Positions 45,895 through 54,946 of a stretch of 64,000 bases of DNA are shown one piece after another. Location of the stretch: positions 777,501 to 841,500 of the forward strand of contig NZ_VJWA01000001.1 in NCBI RefSeq assembly GCF_007097155.1, given 5' to 3'. The position numbers were made by a program, and so were the translations under genes. This DNA comes from Glacieibacterium frigidum (lineage in GTDB: Bacteria; Pseudomonadota; Alphaproteobacteria; Sphingomonadales; Sphingomonadaceae). Each line of letters starts with the position of its first letter. Within the stretch, counting starts at the first letter, position 1. The notes under the pieces were generated by a model. That model did not search any database. It worked only from the letters and a program-made list of their open reading frames with translations, and was not told where the DNA came from.

Positions 45895-47411
45895 GTCGTG
45901 ATGCTGACCAGGCTCCGGTCGGCGACGACGATCGGCGCGTCGTAGAAGGGCACGCCCGACAGGCGGAGCGCGTTGCCGGTCCGCCGCACCTGCGCCGCGG
46001 GGATATCGTGGACCGCGCCGCTGATGATATCGACCCAGACCGGCGTATCGATGTCGGCCCCGGCGATGACGAGTTCCTGCAGGCGCACCTCGTTCGACTC
46101 CGCCGGAATATTGTCGGCCAGCCAGAAACTGTAGAGCTGCTTGCCGGTCTTCCGGTTCCGGTAGCCGAAGCCTGCGGTGCGGCGGTCGGTGCTGTACGAG
46201 AACAGCGTCTCGCCAGGTGCCGCGTCGGCGGCGCGGTAGCTGTGCTTGAGCGTCCGGATGCGCTCGAGGCTGTCGTCGAAGATCGAGGTGACGTGCTGGA
46301 TCGCATAGTATGCCGTCTTCGGGCGGATGACGCGCTTGCTCGCGTCGGACTTGAGAATGCCCTTGTAGTTCAGCCGGTTGATCGGCCCCGCAGTGTAGTT
46401 CATCTCGACCAGCCCGAAGACGCTCGATTCGATGTCGAGGCCGAGATCGCCGAGCATCCGGCGCGTGTCCCATTTCGCTTGGGTCAACTCGCTCCAGGGA
46501 TAATCCCACAGCGCGCCGCGCCCGCTGCCCCCCGCCGAGGGCGCACCATTCTCGCCCTGGCGCAGCGGCATCGCGGGCGCGTAGCGGTCGAGCGCGGCGC
46601 GCAGCTGCGCGACCTCGTGGCGGTTGCTGTCGGGATTATAGGCATAGTCGTGGTAGGTCATGTTGGCAAACAGGCCGAAGCCCCTGAGATCGGCGACGCG
46701 CTTGAAGAAGCGGTCGACGAACGGCTGCGCGAAGTGGCCGAGCGCGAGGCCGGAGATCCGGGCGCGGGGCTGGATGCGCTTGATGATCCGCGCCGTCCGG
46801 ACGTTGAAGTCGGCGGTCATCTCGGGTGAGTTTATCGTGTTGTCCCCGAAATTGGGCTCGTTCCACACTTCCCAGTCGAAGACCTTGGCGGCGTAGCGCG
46901 TCACCAGCGCCGCGACCCAGCGGTCGTAGGCGGCGAGCGCCTCGGCCGACACCGGCAGCCCGGCGCCGAGGTTGTACCCGCCGCCGCCCGGATAGATCGG
47001 ATTACCGTACGAGGTCTGCAGCCACGGCTCGAAGCCCCGGCCGGTTGCGTCGTCGACGATGCGGTCGAGCCACGCGAAGTCGTAGACGGCGCGTACCTTC
47101 TCGGTCTTGGCCCAGCCCGCCTGCATGCGCAGCCGCTTGATGCCGAGCGGCGCGATGAACTCCTTGTATTGGTCGTAGTCGGCATAATCCCGGTCGAGCG
47201 TCTCGCAGCCGAGCAGCCAGTTCGAGCCACTGATCTCTCGCGTGCTGCGCGGCCGCACGCTGCCGAGATAGGGCAGGCGGACTTCGAGGTTGGTGACGAC
47301 GCGGTCCTTCGACGTCTCGATGATCTGGCCCAGCGCCGGCGGTGCGCGGAGCAGCAGCCCCGCCCCCAGCGCGCCGCCACCCAGCATGAAGCCGCGCCGT
47401 GCCGTGATCAT
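45891..47411 (-). CDS. GH39-like clan A glycoside hydrolase
   Basis: A 506-aa protein with a signal region (ARRGFMLGGGALGAGLLL, Tat-like), then a TIM barrel. The acid/base candidate is Glu185 in WEVWNEPNFG, and a possible nucleophile is Glu287 in RQGENGAPS, about 100 residues later, as in clan A enzymes. The C terminus looks like a small beta domain. Beta-xylosidase activity is plausible from context but not shown. ATG at 47411 overlaps the upstream stop. Confidence 0.75.
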   Translation of the reverse strand: MITARRGFMLGGGALGAGLLLRAPPALGQIIETSKDRVVTNLEVRLPYLGSVRPRSTREISGSNWLLGCETLDRDYADYDQYKEFIAPLGIKRLRMQAGWAKTEKVRAVYDFAWLDRIVDDATGRGFEPWLQTSYGNPIYPGGGGYNLGAGLPVSAEALAAYDRWVAALVTRYAAKVFDWEVWNEPNFGDNTINSPEMTADFNVRTARIIKRIQPRARISGLALGHFAQPFVDRFFKRVADLRGFGLFANMTYHDYAYNPDSNRHEVAQLRAALDRYAPAMPLRQGENGAPSAGGSGRGALWDYPWSELTQAKWDTRRMLGDLGLDIESSVFGLVEMNYTAGPINRLNYKGILKSDASKRVIRPKTAYYAIQHVTSIFDDSLERIRTLKHSYRAADAAPGETLFSYSTDRRTAGFGYRNRKTGKQLYSFWLADNIPAESNEVRLQELVIAGADIDTPVWVDIISGAVHDIPAAQVRRTGNALRLSGVPFYDAPIVVADRSLVSITT

Positions 47412-48250
47412 GGCTTGTTTCCCTGCGACATCCATCCGGTCGCCTTGTCGCCGCCGAGATAGGCCCATTCGGAGACCTGCGCCGTGTCGACGCCGCTTGC
47501 CTGCAGCCGCGCGACATGATCCTCGGCATTGTCGACGCCCATGTAGCCGATGCGCCGTGCGACGGGATCGTCGATTGCCACGCGGGTGTTGCCCGACACG
47601 CCCCAGATCACGTTGAACCCCGGTTCGGTCCAGCGCAGGCACTTGTCGACCAGCCGCGCCGCGTCGTCCCAGCTGTGCCACAGGCGCAGGTCGCGCGCCG
47701 ACGTCGGCTCGGGCTTGAAGGTGCAGATGCGCCACGCGAAGGCGATCAGCCCGAAGGCCTCGGCTTCGGCACGCAGCATCGCCTCGCCGAACACCTTCGA
47801 GATGCCGTACAGCCCGGCGGGCCGCGGCGCGAGATCGGCGCTGAGCACCGTGTCGGCCGGGTGCAGGCCGAACGCCTGGTTCGAACTGGCGTAGATGATC
47901 GTCTTGACGCCCGCGCGCCGCGCCGCGGTCACCGCATTATAGGCGCCCGTGTAGTTGCGCTCGACCATCACCGGCCAGTCGATGTCGCGCGGGTGCCCCG
48001 CCAGGTGGATGACCGCGCGCGCGCCCTGCATCGCCTCGGCCATACCGTCCTGATCGGCGAGATCTGTCCGGACAAATCCCTGCACGTCGCCGTCGGCGGG
48101 CTCAACGATGTCGGTAAAGCGGACGTTGTAGCCCGCCGGGCGCAGGCGCTGGCGCAGGCAGGTGCCGATCCGCCCCGACCCGCCGGTGATGAAGATGTCA
48201 CCCGGCGGCACGGGCGGCGTGCCGAGGCCGATGTCGCGGACTTCAAGCAT
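47408..48250 (-). CDS. Uronate dehydrogenase-like NAD-dependent SDR
   Basis: A 280-aa extended SDR. It has ITGGSGRIGTCLRQRL, VIHLAGHPRDIDW, YASSNQAFGLHP, catalytic Tyr/Lys in LYGISKVFGE, then WRICTFKPEPTSARDLRLW and WGVSGNTR. These segments run parallel to the hexuronate dehydrogenase (Udh) of Agrobacterium, which oxidises glucuronate to glucarolactone. It would use glucuronate freed by the beta-glucuronidase. It overlaps the RraA-like gene by 8 nt. Confidence 0.82.
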   Translation of the reverse strand: MLEVRDIGLGTPPVPPGDIFITGGSGRIGTCLRQRLRPAGYNVRFTDIVEPADGDVQGFVRTDLADQDGMAEAMQGARAVIHLAGHPRDIDWPVMVERNYTGAYNAVTAARRAGVKTIIYASSNQAFGLHPADTVLSADLAPRPAGLYGISKVFGEAMLRAEAEAFGLIAFAWRICTFKPEPTSARDLRLWHSWDDAARLVDKCLRWTEPGFNVIWGVSGNTRVAIDDPVARRIGYMGVDNAEDHVARLQASGVDTAQVSEWAYLGGDKATGWMSQGNKP

Positions 48251-48983
48251 CGCCGAACGGCATCGGGTTCGCCTTAGTATAGGCGGCGTACAAGGCCAGC
48301 GCCTCGTCCTTGGCCGGGTAGAAGTCGGTGACCTTGGCGCCCGCCAGGATGTGCGCCTGCGCGAAGGGCTCGTAATGCTCCATGCGCAGCGCCTCGGGCA
48401 GGATGTCGTCGAGATATTCGAGCGGGATCACGATCACCCCGTCGCCGTCGCCCAGCATGACGTCGCCCGGATAGACCGCCACCCCGCCGCACCCGATCGG
48501 CACGTTCATGTCGACGCCGTGGTGCCGGGTGAGGTTGGTGGGGGCGGAGCGCGCCGCGACGTAGATCGGCACGTCGAGCCCGGCGACATAATCCGAGTCG
48601 CGGATGCCGGCATCGGACACGAACCCTTCGCAGCCACGCGACTGCAGCCGCGACGCGAGAATGCCGCCGAGCGACGCCGAACTGGCGTCGCGGCGGCAGT
48701 CCATGACCAGCACGTCGCCCGGACCGACGGTTTCGACCGCGACGCGCTGGGGATGCTGCGGATCGCGGAAGATCTCGCGCTTGTCGATGTCTTCGCGCGC
48801 CGGGATGTGGCGCAGTGTGAACGCTTGGCCGATCATCGGGCGGCGATGCTCGGTCAGCCGGAAGACGCCCTGGATGAACTGATTATGCAGGCCGCGGGCG
48901 TGCAGGATCGTCGCGACCGTTGCGGTCGAGATCGTCGCCAGCTTGGCGCGGGTCGCGTCGTCGAGGCGGCGGTGCGTGGTCAT
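48243..48983 (-). CDS. RraA-family protein (HMG/oxaloacetate aldolase-like)
   Basis: A 246-aa RraA-fold protein. The active-site region has GDVLVMDCRRDASSASLGGI, then GCEGFVSDAGIRD, close to the G-x-V-x-D-G-x-x-R-D motif of 4-hydroxy-4-methyl-2-oxoglutarate aldolases with Ala in place of the first Gly. It may cleave a 2-keto-3-deoxy or 4-hydroxy-2-keto acid from sugar acid breakdown. ATG at 48983 is preferred; an ATG at 49031 would overlap the upstream gene. Confidence 0.8.
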   Translation of the reverse strand: MTTHRRLDDATRAKLATISTATVATILHARGLHNQFIQGVFRLTEHRRPMIGQAFTLRHIPAREDIDKREIFRDPQHPQRVAVETVGPGDVLVMDCRRDASSASLGGILASRLQSRGCEGFVSDAGIRDSDYVAGLDVPIYVAARSAPTNLTRHHGVDMNVPIGCGGVAVYPGDVMLGDGDGVIVIPLEYLDDILPEALRMEHYEPFAQAHILAGAKVTDFYPAKDEALALYAAYTKANPMPFGDA

Positions 48984-49011
48984 CGGTTTGGCTTTCGCGA
49001 GCGTGAGGACG

Positions 49012-50931
49012 TTATCTGAGAAGGGCCGCATCGGCCCAGACGGCGCTGGCGGGGATCTGCGCGCCCGACGCCTGGCGGACGACGAGCTCGACGATCTTCG
49101 CCGCGCCGATGACGGCGGTCAGGACCGCGGGTGCATCGCCGAACTTCAGCGCGCGCGACTGCGCGACCAGTCTGCCGTCGGCATAGACGAGGAAGCGCGC
49201 GCCATCGCGGGTGTTCAGGCTGTTGTCGTCGATCCCGACGCGCGCGCTGAAGCGCCTGAAGGCGCCGTCGTTCCGGACTTCCATGCGCGAGTTGGTGAGG
49301 ATGCCGATGCCGGTCATGAAGGCCTCGCCGCGCAGCAGCAGCGTCCCGCCATAGGGCGACTGGTCGGCCATCGCGCCGCCCCAGCCCGCGTACATCGCGC
49401 GCGTCCCGCCCGAATTGGTGCCCTCCCACGGGTTGATCGAGCGGTGCACGGTCGGGTCGGCCTGCGGCGTCACCACGCCGTCGTGCGCGACGTTGATGCG
49501 GCCGGGGATTTCCGAGAGATACTGGCCATCGGGCAACGCGCGCGTGCCGCTCGCCTCGAAGACCAGGGTCTCGCGCGGCGCGACCTTGAAGCTGCGCTCC
49601 TTGGCGAACGGATCGAGCGTCGCCTTCGACCACAGGTCGCGCAGCACGATCGGGGCGCCGTCGGCGAACTTCAGGTGCTTGGCCATCAGCAGCACGTCGA
49701 CCGGGCCGACCCCGCGGTTGAAGATCGCGACGATCTTGCGGTCGGTGCCAGCGAGCGTCTTCACGAAGATCTGCACGTCGTTCGAATCGTACGCGAGCAC
49801 TGCCTGGTGGCCGCCCTTGTCCTGGTTCGCCGCGACGAGGTCGGCATTGCCCCAGATGTCGATCAGCGACTTGGGCGCATTCCGCATGTCATAGCCGATC
49901 AGCAGCGGCGCGTTGATCACCGCCCACAGCGAAAAGTGCGACTTCGCCTCGACCAGGTGGTTCACGTCGAACTCGCCGTGCCCGATGAACAGCATGTCGG
50001 GGTCGTTCCAGGCGCCCGGGTGCGCGTACAACGGCCGTGTCGCAGCGCTGTCGAAGACGTGCAGCATGCGACCCCAGACCGGCAGGATGTCGCTGCTCGT
50101 CCGCACGACGTTGCCGATCTCCTTGCCCCAGGCGCGGACATTGCCTGCACCCCAGGCGCAGATCGAAAAGACATAGTCGCCGTTCGGCCGCGCGCGCTGC
50201 AGCGCGTCGCTAACCGACTGATAGGCCGCACGCAGCGCCGGGACATTCGTCCGGTTCAGCGACTCGTCGACGATCAGGTTCGGATGCGTGTTGTAGCCGC
50301 CGCCGTTGCGCGCGCGGCGGCGCTGGGCCTGCTCGTCGACGCCGCACGCATCGACCTTGATGTAATCGAAGCCCCAGTCCTTGAAATAGAGCTGGATGTC
50401 CTTGTCGACATTGCCGGCCAGGCCGATCTCGCGCTCGGCGACGCTGCCTTCGGGCAGGTATTGCGGGTTCAGGCTGCCGCCGGATTGCGAGCAGCTATTG
50501 TGGCCGATGTCGCTGTAGATGCCAGCCTTGAGCCCCATCGCGTGCAGCTTGTCGGTCAACGGGCGAAAGCTCGTTTCTTGAGGGCCACCGACCTTCGCGC
50601 TGGGGAAGATGTTGGTGCGGATCTGCATTCGCCCGTCCGACTGCCGCCGCTTGTGCCACCAGCCATCGTCGATGTTGACGTAGCGATAGCCGAGCCTGGC
50701 GAGGCCGGTCGACACCAGTGCCTCGGCCGTGCCCATCACCTTCTCTTCGTCGATCGCGGTCAGGAAGGCGTTCCAGCTGTTCCAGCCCATCGGCGGCACC
50801 GCCGCGTCGCCGCGCGTGATGGCGGTCCATTTGGCAGTGGGCGCCAGCGGATCGACCGCAGGTGCCGCCTGCGCGGACACTGCGAGCGCCACGGCGATCG
50901 CCGATACCAGACCGTATGCGCGGCTGTGCAT
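49012..50931 (-). CDS. GH27 alpha-galactosidase with NPCBM domain
   Basis: A 639-aa exported enzyme. It has a signal peptide (YGLVSAIAVALAVSAQA), and the catalytic barrel begins PPMGWNSWNAF. The nucleophile is Asp194 in YIKVDACG and the acid/base candidate is Asp281 in RTSSDI. WNDPDMLFIG and the C-terminal NPCBM-like domain (GGTLLLRGEAFMTGIGILTNS) follow. It removes alpha-galactosyl, or possibly beta-L-arabinopyranosyl, side groups. It is the first gene of the operon ending at 43052; GGGAG lies 4 nt before the start. Confidence 0.92.
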   Translation of the reverse strand: MHSRAYGLVSAIAVALAVSAQAAPAVDPLAPTAKWTAITRGDAAVPPMGWNSWNAFLTAIDEEKVMGTAEALVSTGLARLGYRYVNIDDGWWHKRRQSDGRMQIRTNIFPSAKVGGPQETSFRPLTDKLHAMGLKAGIYSDIGHNSCSQSGGSLNPQYLPEGSVAEREIGLAGNVDKDIQLYFKDWGFDYIKVDACGVDEQAQRRRARNGGGYNTHPNLIVDESLNRTNVPALRAAYQSVSDALQRARPNGDYVFSICAWGAGNVRAWGKEIGNVVRTSSDILPVWGRMLHVFDSAATRPLYAHPGAWNDPDMLFIGHGEFDVNHLVEAKSHFSLWAVINAPLLIGYDMRNAPKSLIDIWGNADLVAANQDKGGHQAVLAYDSNDVQIFVKTLAGTDRKIVAIFNRGVGPVDVLLMAKHLKFADGAPIVLRDLWSKATLDPFAKERSFKVAPRETLVFEASGTRALPDGQYLSEIPGRINVAHDGVVTPQADPTVHRSINPWEGTNSGGTRAMYAGWGGAMADQSPYGGTLLLRGEAFMTGIGILTNSRMEVRNDGAFRRFSARVGIDDNSLNTRDGARFLVYADGRLVAQSRALKFGDAPAVLTAVIGAAKIVELVVRQASGAQIPASAVWADAALLR

Positions 50932-50969
50932 ATTTCTCCCCTGCGCCACATATATCGGGATCGGAAGAA

Positions 50970-50982
50970 GTTGTAATACTAA
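50970..50982. promoter_or_regulatory. GntR-type operator candidate in the GH27/GH10 divergent region
   Basis: GTTGTAATACTAA fits TNGT-N3-ACNA exactly, 38 nt from the GH27 start and 42 nt from the GH10 start. Confidence 0.65.
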
Positions 50983-51024
50983 AAATTACACCTTATCGCC
51001 TTCATCGGAAGTGGGGAGGGACGC

Positions 51025-52830
51025 ATGTTCATCGGCATTCGCGCGGCGATCGTAGCTCTCGCGCTGTCCGCAGCGGCCGCCGGCGCCGAGAGCTTGCCCG
51101 TCGCGCGCGACCTGAGCGCAGCCCGCCCCGTCAGCGTAATGCCAGCCGATCCGGCGAAGGATCTCGTCTTCCGCGACGGGATCAACACCGATGTGAAGGG
51201 AAGCTTCGTCGTCATCGGCGAGCGCGCCGGCAAGCCGGTATTTCGCGCCGACAACCCCAAGGGTTCGACCAACCAGTACGGCGTCGGCGTCCGCTGGCGC
51301 AGCGCCGGCGCAATCCGCAAGGGCGACGTCATGCTGGTTCGCTTCATGGCGCGGGCGATCAAGGCGCGGCAGGAATCGGGCGAGGCCGAAGGGTTGCTGA
51401 TCTTCCAGAAGCCTGGCAGCGGCCCCGACCGCGAGGTTACGCAGGCGTTCAGCGTCGGCCCCGACTGGACGCAGATCTACGCCCCCTTCGTCGCCACCCG
51501 CGACTATGCGGCGGGCGAGACCGAGGCTGGCATCTCGTTCAGCAACCTCGAGCAGACCATCGAGTTCGCCGAGGTCGACGTCCTCAATTTCGAGAGGCGC
51601 CTGACCCTCGCCGACCTGCCGATCACTGCCTTCACCTATGCCGGGCGCGCCCCCGACGCCGCGTGGCGCAAGGCAGCACTGGCGCGCATCGAGGCGATCC
51701 GCACCGGTCCGCTGACCATCCGCGTCGTCGATCGCCGCGGCCAGCCCGTCGCGGGCGCAGCGGTGACCGCGGCGATGACCCAGTCGGCGTTCCTCTGGGG
51801 GGCGTCGGTCAGCGCCGAGCGGCTGCAGGAAAAGAGCGCCGACGCCGACATCTATCGCCGTCATGTGCTTGACCTGTTCGATACGCTGGTCGTCGAAAAC
51901 GGGTTCAAATGGCCGCGCTGGATCAACCCGCCGTTCCGGGAGCGCGCGCTGGCCTCGCTCGACTGGCTGATGGCCAACGGCAAGCGCCACAAGGGGCACA
52001 ACCTCAGCTGGACGGGCTGGAAATTCTCGCCGTCGTTCGTCGCCAAGGACCCGGCCAAACAGGCCGAGATCGCGACGCTCGTCGAGGCGCATATCCGGGA
52101 GATCACCTCCGCGACGCGCGGCAAGATGATCGGCTGGGACGTCGTCAACGAGCCGGTCCACGAGACCGACTATTTCAAGGTCATGCCGCGCGAGCGGGTC
52201 GCCGAATGGTTCAAGCTGGCGCAGGCGAGCGACCCGTCGATGCAACTGACGCTCAACGAATACGGCATGCTCAACCGCAGCTCGAGCCCGCTGATGATCG
52301 CCGACCTGCTCGAATTCTCGCGCATGCTGCGGAAAGAGGGCGCGCGCGTCGATGTGCTCGGCGTCCAGGGCCACGTCGGGCAAACGCCGCGCGCGCCGGT
52401 GTCGGTGCTCAGCGACCTCGACCTGCTCGCCGTCGACGGGCAGCAGATCCAGATCACCGAGTTCGACTTCAACACGCGCGACGAGGCGTTGCAGGCCGAC
52501 TACACGCGAGACTTCCTGATCGCGCTGTACAGCCACAAGTCCGTGACCGGCCTGATTATGTGGGGCTTCTGGGAAGGCGCGCACTGGAAGCCGGCGGCGG
52601 CGATGTTCGCGACCGACTGGCGCGAGAAGCCCAACCTCGCGGTCTGGCGAGACCTCGTCCTCGACAAGTGGAAGACGCGCATTGCAGCGACGACCCCGGC
52701 ATCGGGAGAGGTCGTGGCGCGTGGGCATTTCGGGCGCTACCGTGCGACGGCGACGCTGGGCGGCAAGCAGACGGTGGTCGACTTCGACCTCAAACCCAGC
52801 GGCGCGCCGGTGACGATCACGCTGAAATAG
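51025..52830 (+). CDS. GH10 endo-xylanase
   Basis: A 601-aa exported enzyme. It has a signal peptide (FIGIRAAIVALALSAAAAGA), an N-terminal carbohydrate-binding-like region (about 30-190), then a GH10 barrel. The acid/base is Glu376 in GWDVVNEPVHE and the nucleophile Glu479 in ITEFDFN. HNLSW, WGFWEGAHW and NEYGML support GH10. It hydrolyses the xylan backbone outside the cytoplasm. It is followed after 8 nt by the DUF1080 gene. Confidence 0.94.
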   Translation: MFIGIRAAIVALALSAAAAGAESLPVARDLSAARPVSVMPADPAKDLVFRDGINTDVKGSFVVIGERAGKPVFRADNPKGSTNQYGVGVRWRSAGAIRKGDVMLVRFMARAIKARQESGEAEGLLIFQKPGSGPDREVTQAFSVGPDWTQIYAPFVATRDYAAGETEAGISFSNLEQTIEFAEVDVLNFERRLTLADLPITAFTYAGRAPDAAWRKAALARIEAIRTGPLTIRVVDRRGQPVAGAAVTAAMTQSAFLWGASVSAERLQEKSADADIYRRHVLDLFDTLVVENGFKWPRWINPPFRERALASLDWLMANGKRHKGHNLSWTGWKFSPSFVAKDPAKQAEIATLVEAHIREITSATRGKMIGWDVVNEPVHETDYFKVMPRERVAEWFKLAQASDPSMQLTLNEYGMLNRSSSPLMIADLLEFSRMLRKEGARVDVLGVQGHVGQTPRAPVSVLSDLDLLAVDGQQIQITEFDFNTRDEALQADYTRDFLIALYSHKSVTGLIMWGFWEGAHWKPAAAMFATDWREKPNLAVWRDLVLDKWKTRIAATTPASGEVVARGHFGRYRATATLGGKQTVVDFDLKPSGAPVTITLK

Positions 52831-52838
52831 GAGCGAGC

Positions 52839-53522
52839 ATGCGAGCGGCAGTTCTGGCGACCCTTCTCGCGGTGGCGGCCTGTGCCCCGGTGGCACCCGT
52901 AGCCAGCGCATCTTCGGGCGGCTGGCAGACGCTGTTCAACGGCACCGACCTGACCGGCTGGCGTGGCTATAAGAGCCCGACCGTGCCGACGAAGTGGCGC
53001 GTCGAGGAGGGCGCGATCATGCTGGGCAGCGAAGGCGGCGACGGCGACATCGTCACGGCGCAGGAATTCGGCGACTTCGAACTCGAGCTCGAATGGAAGA
53101 TCTCCGAAGGCGGCAACAGCGGCATCATCTATTTCGTCCAGGAAACCCCGGAAGCGCGCCAGACCTATTCGACCGGCGCCGAGATGCAGGTGCTCGATGA
53201 CGCGCGCCACCCCGACGGCAAGCTGCCCTCCCACCGCGCCGGCGCGCTCTACGATCTGGTCGTGCCGCGCGAGGCCGCCGCAAAACCCGTCGGCGAGTGG
53301 AACAAGGTGCGCATCGTCGTGCGCCAGGGCAGGATCGAACATTGGCTCAACGGCCGCCGCGTCGTCGCCACGACCTACGGCGACGACGCCTGGCGCGCGA
53401 TGGTCGCGGGGTCTAAATTCAAGGCGATGCCCGACTTCGCGAAGGTGCCGCGTGGCCATATCGCGCTGCAGGACCACGGCGACCGCGTCTGGTACCGCGC
53501 CATCCGAATCCGCAGCCTCTGA
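52839..53522 (+). CDS. DUF1080 / 3-keto-disaccharide hydrolase-like protein
   Basis: A 227-aa beta-jelly-roll (concanavalin-like) protein of the DUF1080 family, members of which cleave 3-keto-glycosides. The N terminus looks exported, possibly as a lipoprotein (LLAVAAC). Family signatures: GWQTLFNGTDLTGWRGY, DFELELEWKISEGGNSGIIYF, RAGALYDLVVP and GHIALQDHGDRVWYRAIRI. It is adjacent to a GMC/Gfo cassette that could make its substrate. Start after TAGGAGCG. Confidence 0.88.
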   Translation: MRAAVLATLLAVAACAPVAPVASASSGGWQTLFNGTDLTGWRGYKSPTVPTKWRVEEGAIMLGSEGGDGDIVTAQEFGDFELELEWKISEGGNSGIIYFVQETPEARQTYSTGAEMQVLDDARHPDGKLPSHRAGALYDLVVPREAAAKPVGEWNKVRIVVRQGRIEHWLNGRRVVATTYGDDAWRAMVAGSKFKAMPDFAKVPRGHIALQDHGDRVWYRAIRIRSL

Positions 53523-53528
53523 CGCGCC

Positions 53529-54935
53529 TCAGAACTCCCAGCCCTTCCGGTACTGTCGATCGAGATACACGTTGGCGTCGGCGACGTTGGTGATCCGGCC
53601 CGCCTTGCCGTCGTAGTCGATGCCCTGTCCAGCGCGCATCGCCGCCATGCCGAGCAGCATCGTCTCGGTCAGCGGCGCGGCATTCTCGAATGGCGAGGAG
53701 ATCGCCTCCTCGCCTCGGATCGCGCGGAGCCAGTTCATCTCGTGCCCGCCCTGACCACCTCTGATGCGCGGCAGCGACTGCGGGATCGCTGCGGCACGCT
53801 CGGCAAGCCTGTCGCCGATGAGGACCGGGTTCCGGCCATAGGTTTCGTGCATCAGCATGCCGCGCTCGCCGATGTAGAGCACGCCGCCCTCGGCCTTCAT
53901 GCTCGCACCGGCCGGCATGTTGCGTGGTGTCTCCGGCATCAGCCCGCCGTCGAACCAGGTCAGTTGCAGCGGCCCGCCGGGCGCGTTGCCGAAGACGTAG
54001 CGGACGATGCTGGCGAGCGGATAGCTGGTCAGCTCGGCCGGTCCCTTGTCGTCCCAGGGGTTGGTGTCGCCGCCCCAGCGCGTATTGCGCGTCTCGACCC
54101 GCGTCGGCAGACCCGGCTTGAGCGCCCAGATGGGAAAGTCGATCAGGTGCGCGCCCATGTCGCCAATCGCGCCGACGCCGAACGGCACCCAGCCGCGCCA
54201 GTTGAAGTGCGCGTAATCGGGGTTGTAGCCCCAATCGACCGTCGCGGGCCCCAGCCAGACATCCCAGTCGAGGCTGGCGGGCTTGGCGACCGCGGCGGGC
54301 CGGGCGACGCCCTGCGGCCAGACCGGGCGGTTGGTCCACGCCTGCACCTCGGCGACCTTGCCGATGACGCCGCCGCGGATCAGTTCGATGACGCGCCGGC
54401 CGTCGTCGCCCGAGTGGCCCTGGTTGCCCATCTGAGTGACGAGCTTCGGATTGCGGCGGGCCAGGTCGAGCAGCCCGCGGCTTTCGCGGACGCTGTAGGT
54501 CAGCGGCTTCTGGACATAGACGTGCAGGCCACGCTCCATCGCCATGCGCGCGGCGACGGCGTGATGATGGTCGGGCGTTGCGATCAGGACGGCGTCGATG
54601 TCTTTCTGCGCGTCGAACATGCGGCGATAATCGGCATATTTGGCGGTCCGGTCGTATGCCGCCTTGAGCAACAGGCGGTTGGGATCGATCGCCCCGTCCT
54701 TCTTGACCACGAAGCTCTTGGCGACGTGCCCGAGGTCGGGGTCGGCGAGCGCGACGATGTTCTCGCCGGTCATCTTCGACATGTTGGTGGCGCCCATGCC
54801 GCCGCCGCCGATCACCGCGATATTGACGCGGTCGCTGGGGGACAGCTTGCGCGATGCGGCACGGGCCGGCATCGCCAGCATCCCCGCGCCCGCCGCCGCG
54901 CTGCCGATCATGGTGCGACGCGAGATCCTGTCCAT
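53529..54935 (-). CDS. Tat-exported Gfo/Idh/MocA oxidoreductase
   Basis: A 468-aa protein. Tat signal SRRTMIGSAAAGAGMLAMPARA, Rossmann motif VIGGGGMGATN, VLIATPDHHHAVAA, Lys in YVQKPLTYSV, and a C-terminal domain with GAIGDMGAHLIDFPIWAL. Exported members keep a tightly bound nicotinamide cofactor, as in Zymomonas glucose-fructose oxidoreductase. It is the last gene of cassette 2. ATG at 54935 follows GAGGC. Confidence 0.9.
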   Translation of the reverse strand: MDRISRRTMIGSAAAGAGMLAMPARAASRKLSPSDRVNIAVIGGGGMGATNMSKMTGENIVALADPDLGHVAKSFVVKKDGAIDPNRLLLKAAYDRTAKYADYRRMFDAQKDIDAVLIATPDHHHAVAARMAMERGLHVYVQKPLTYSVRESRGLLDLARRNPKLVTQMGNQGHSGDDGRRVIELIRGGVIGKVAEVQAWTNRPVWPQGVARPAAVAKPASLDWDVWLGPATVDWGYNPDYAHFNWRGWVPFGVGAIGDMGAHLIDFPIWALKPGLPTRVETRNTRWGGDTNPWDDKGPAELTSYPLASIVRYVFGNAPGGPLQLTWFDGGLMPETPRNMPAGASMKAEGGVLYIGERGMLMHETYGRNPVLIGDRLAERAAAIPQSLPRIRGGQGGHEMNWLRAIRGEEAISSPFENAAPLTETMLLGMAAMRAGQGIDYDGKAGRITNVADANVYLDRQYRKGWEF

Positions 54936-54946
54936 CGATTGCCTCC

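Noticed and set aside
44290..45945. A 551-codon plus-strand frame opposite the esterase gene
   Set aside because: Composition is Arg/Asp/Gln-rich without any domain, as expected for an antisense shadow.
48943..50976. A 677-codon plus-strand frame opposite the GH27 gene
   Set aside because: It is an antisense shadow caused by high third-position GC; the minus-strand frame has full GH27 motifs.
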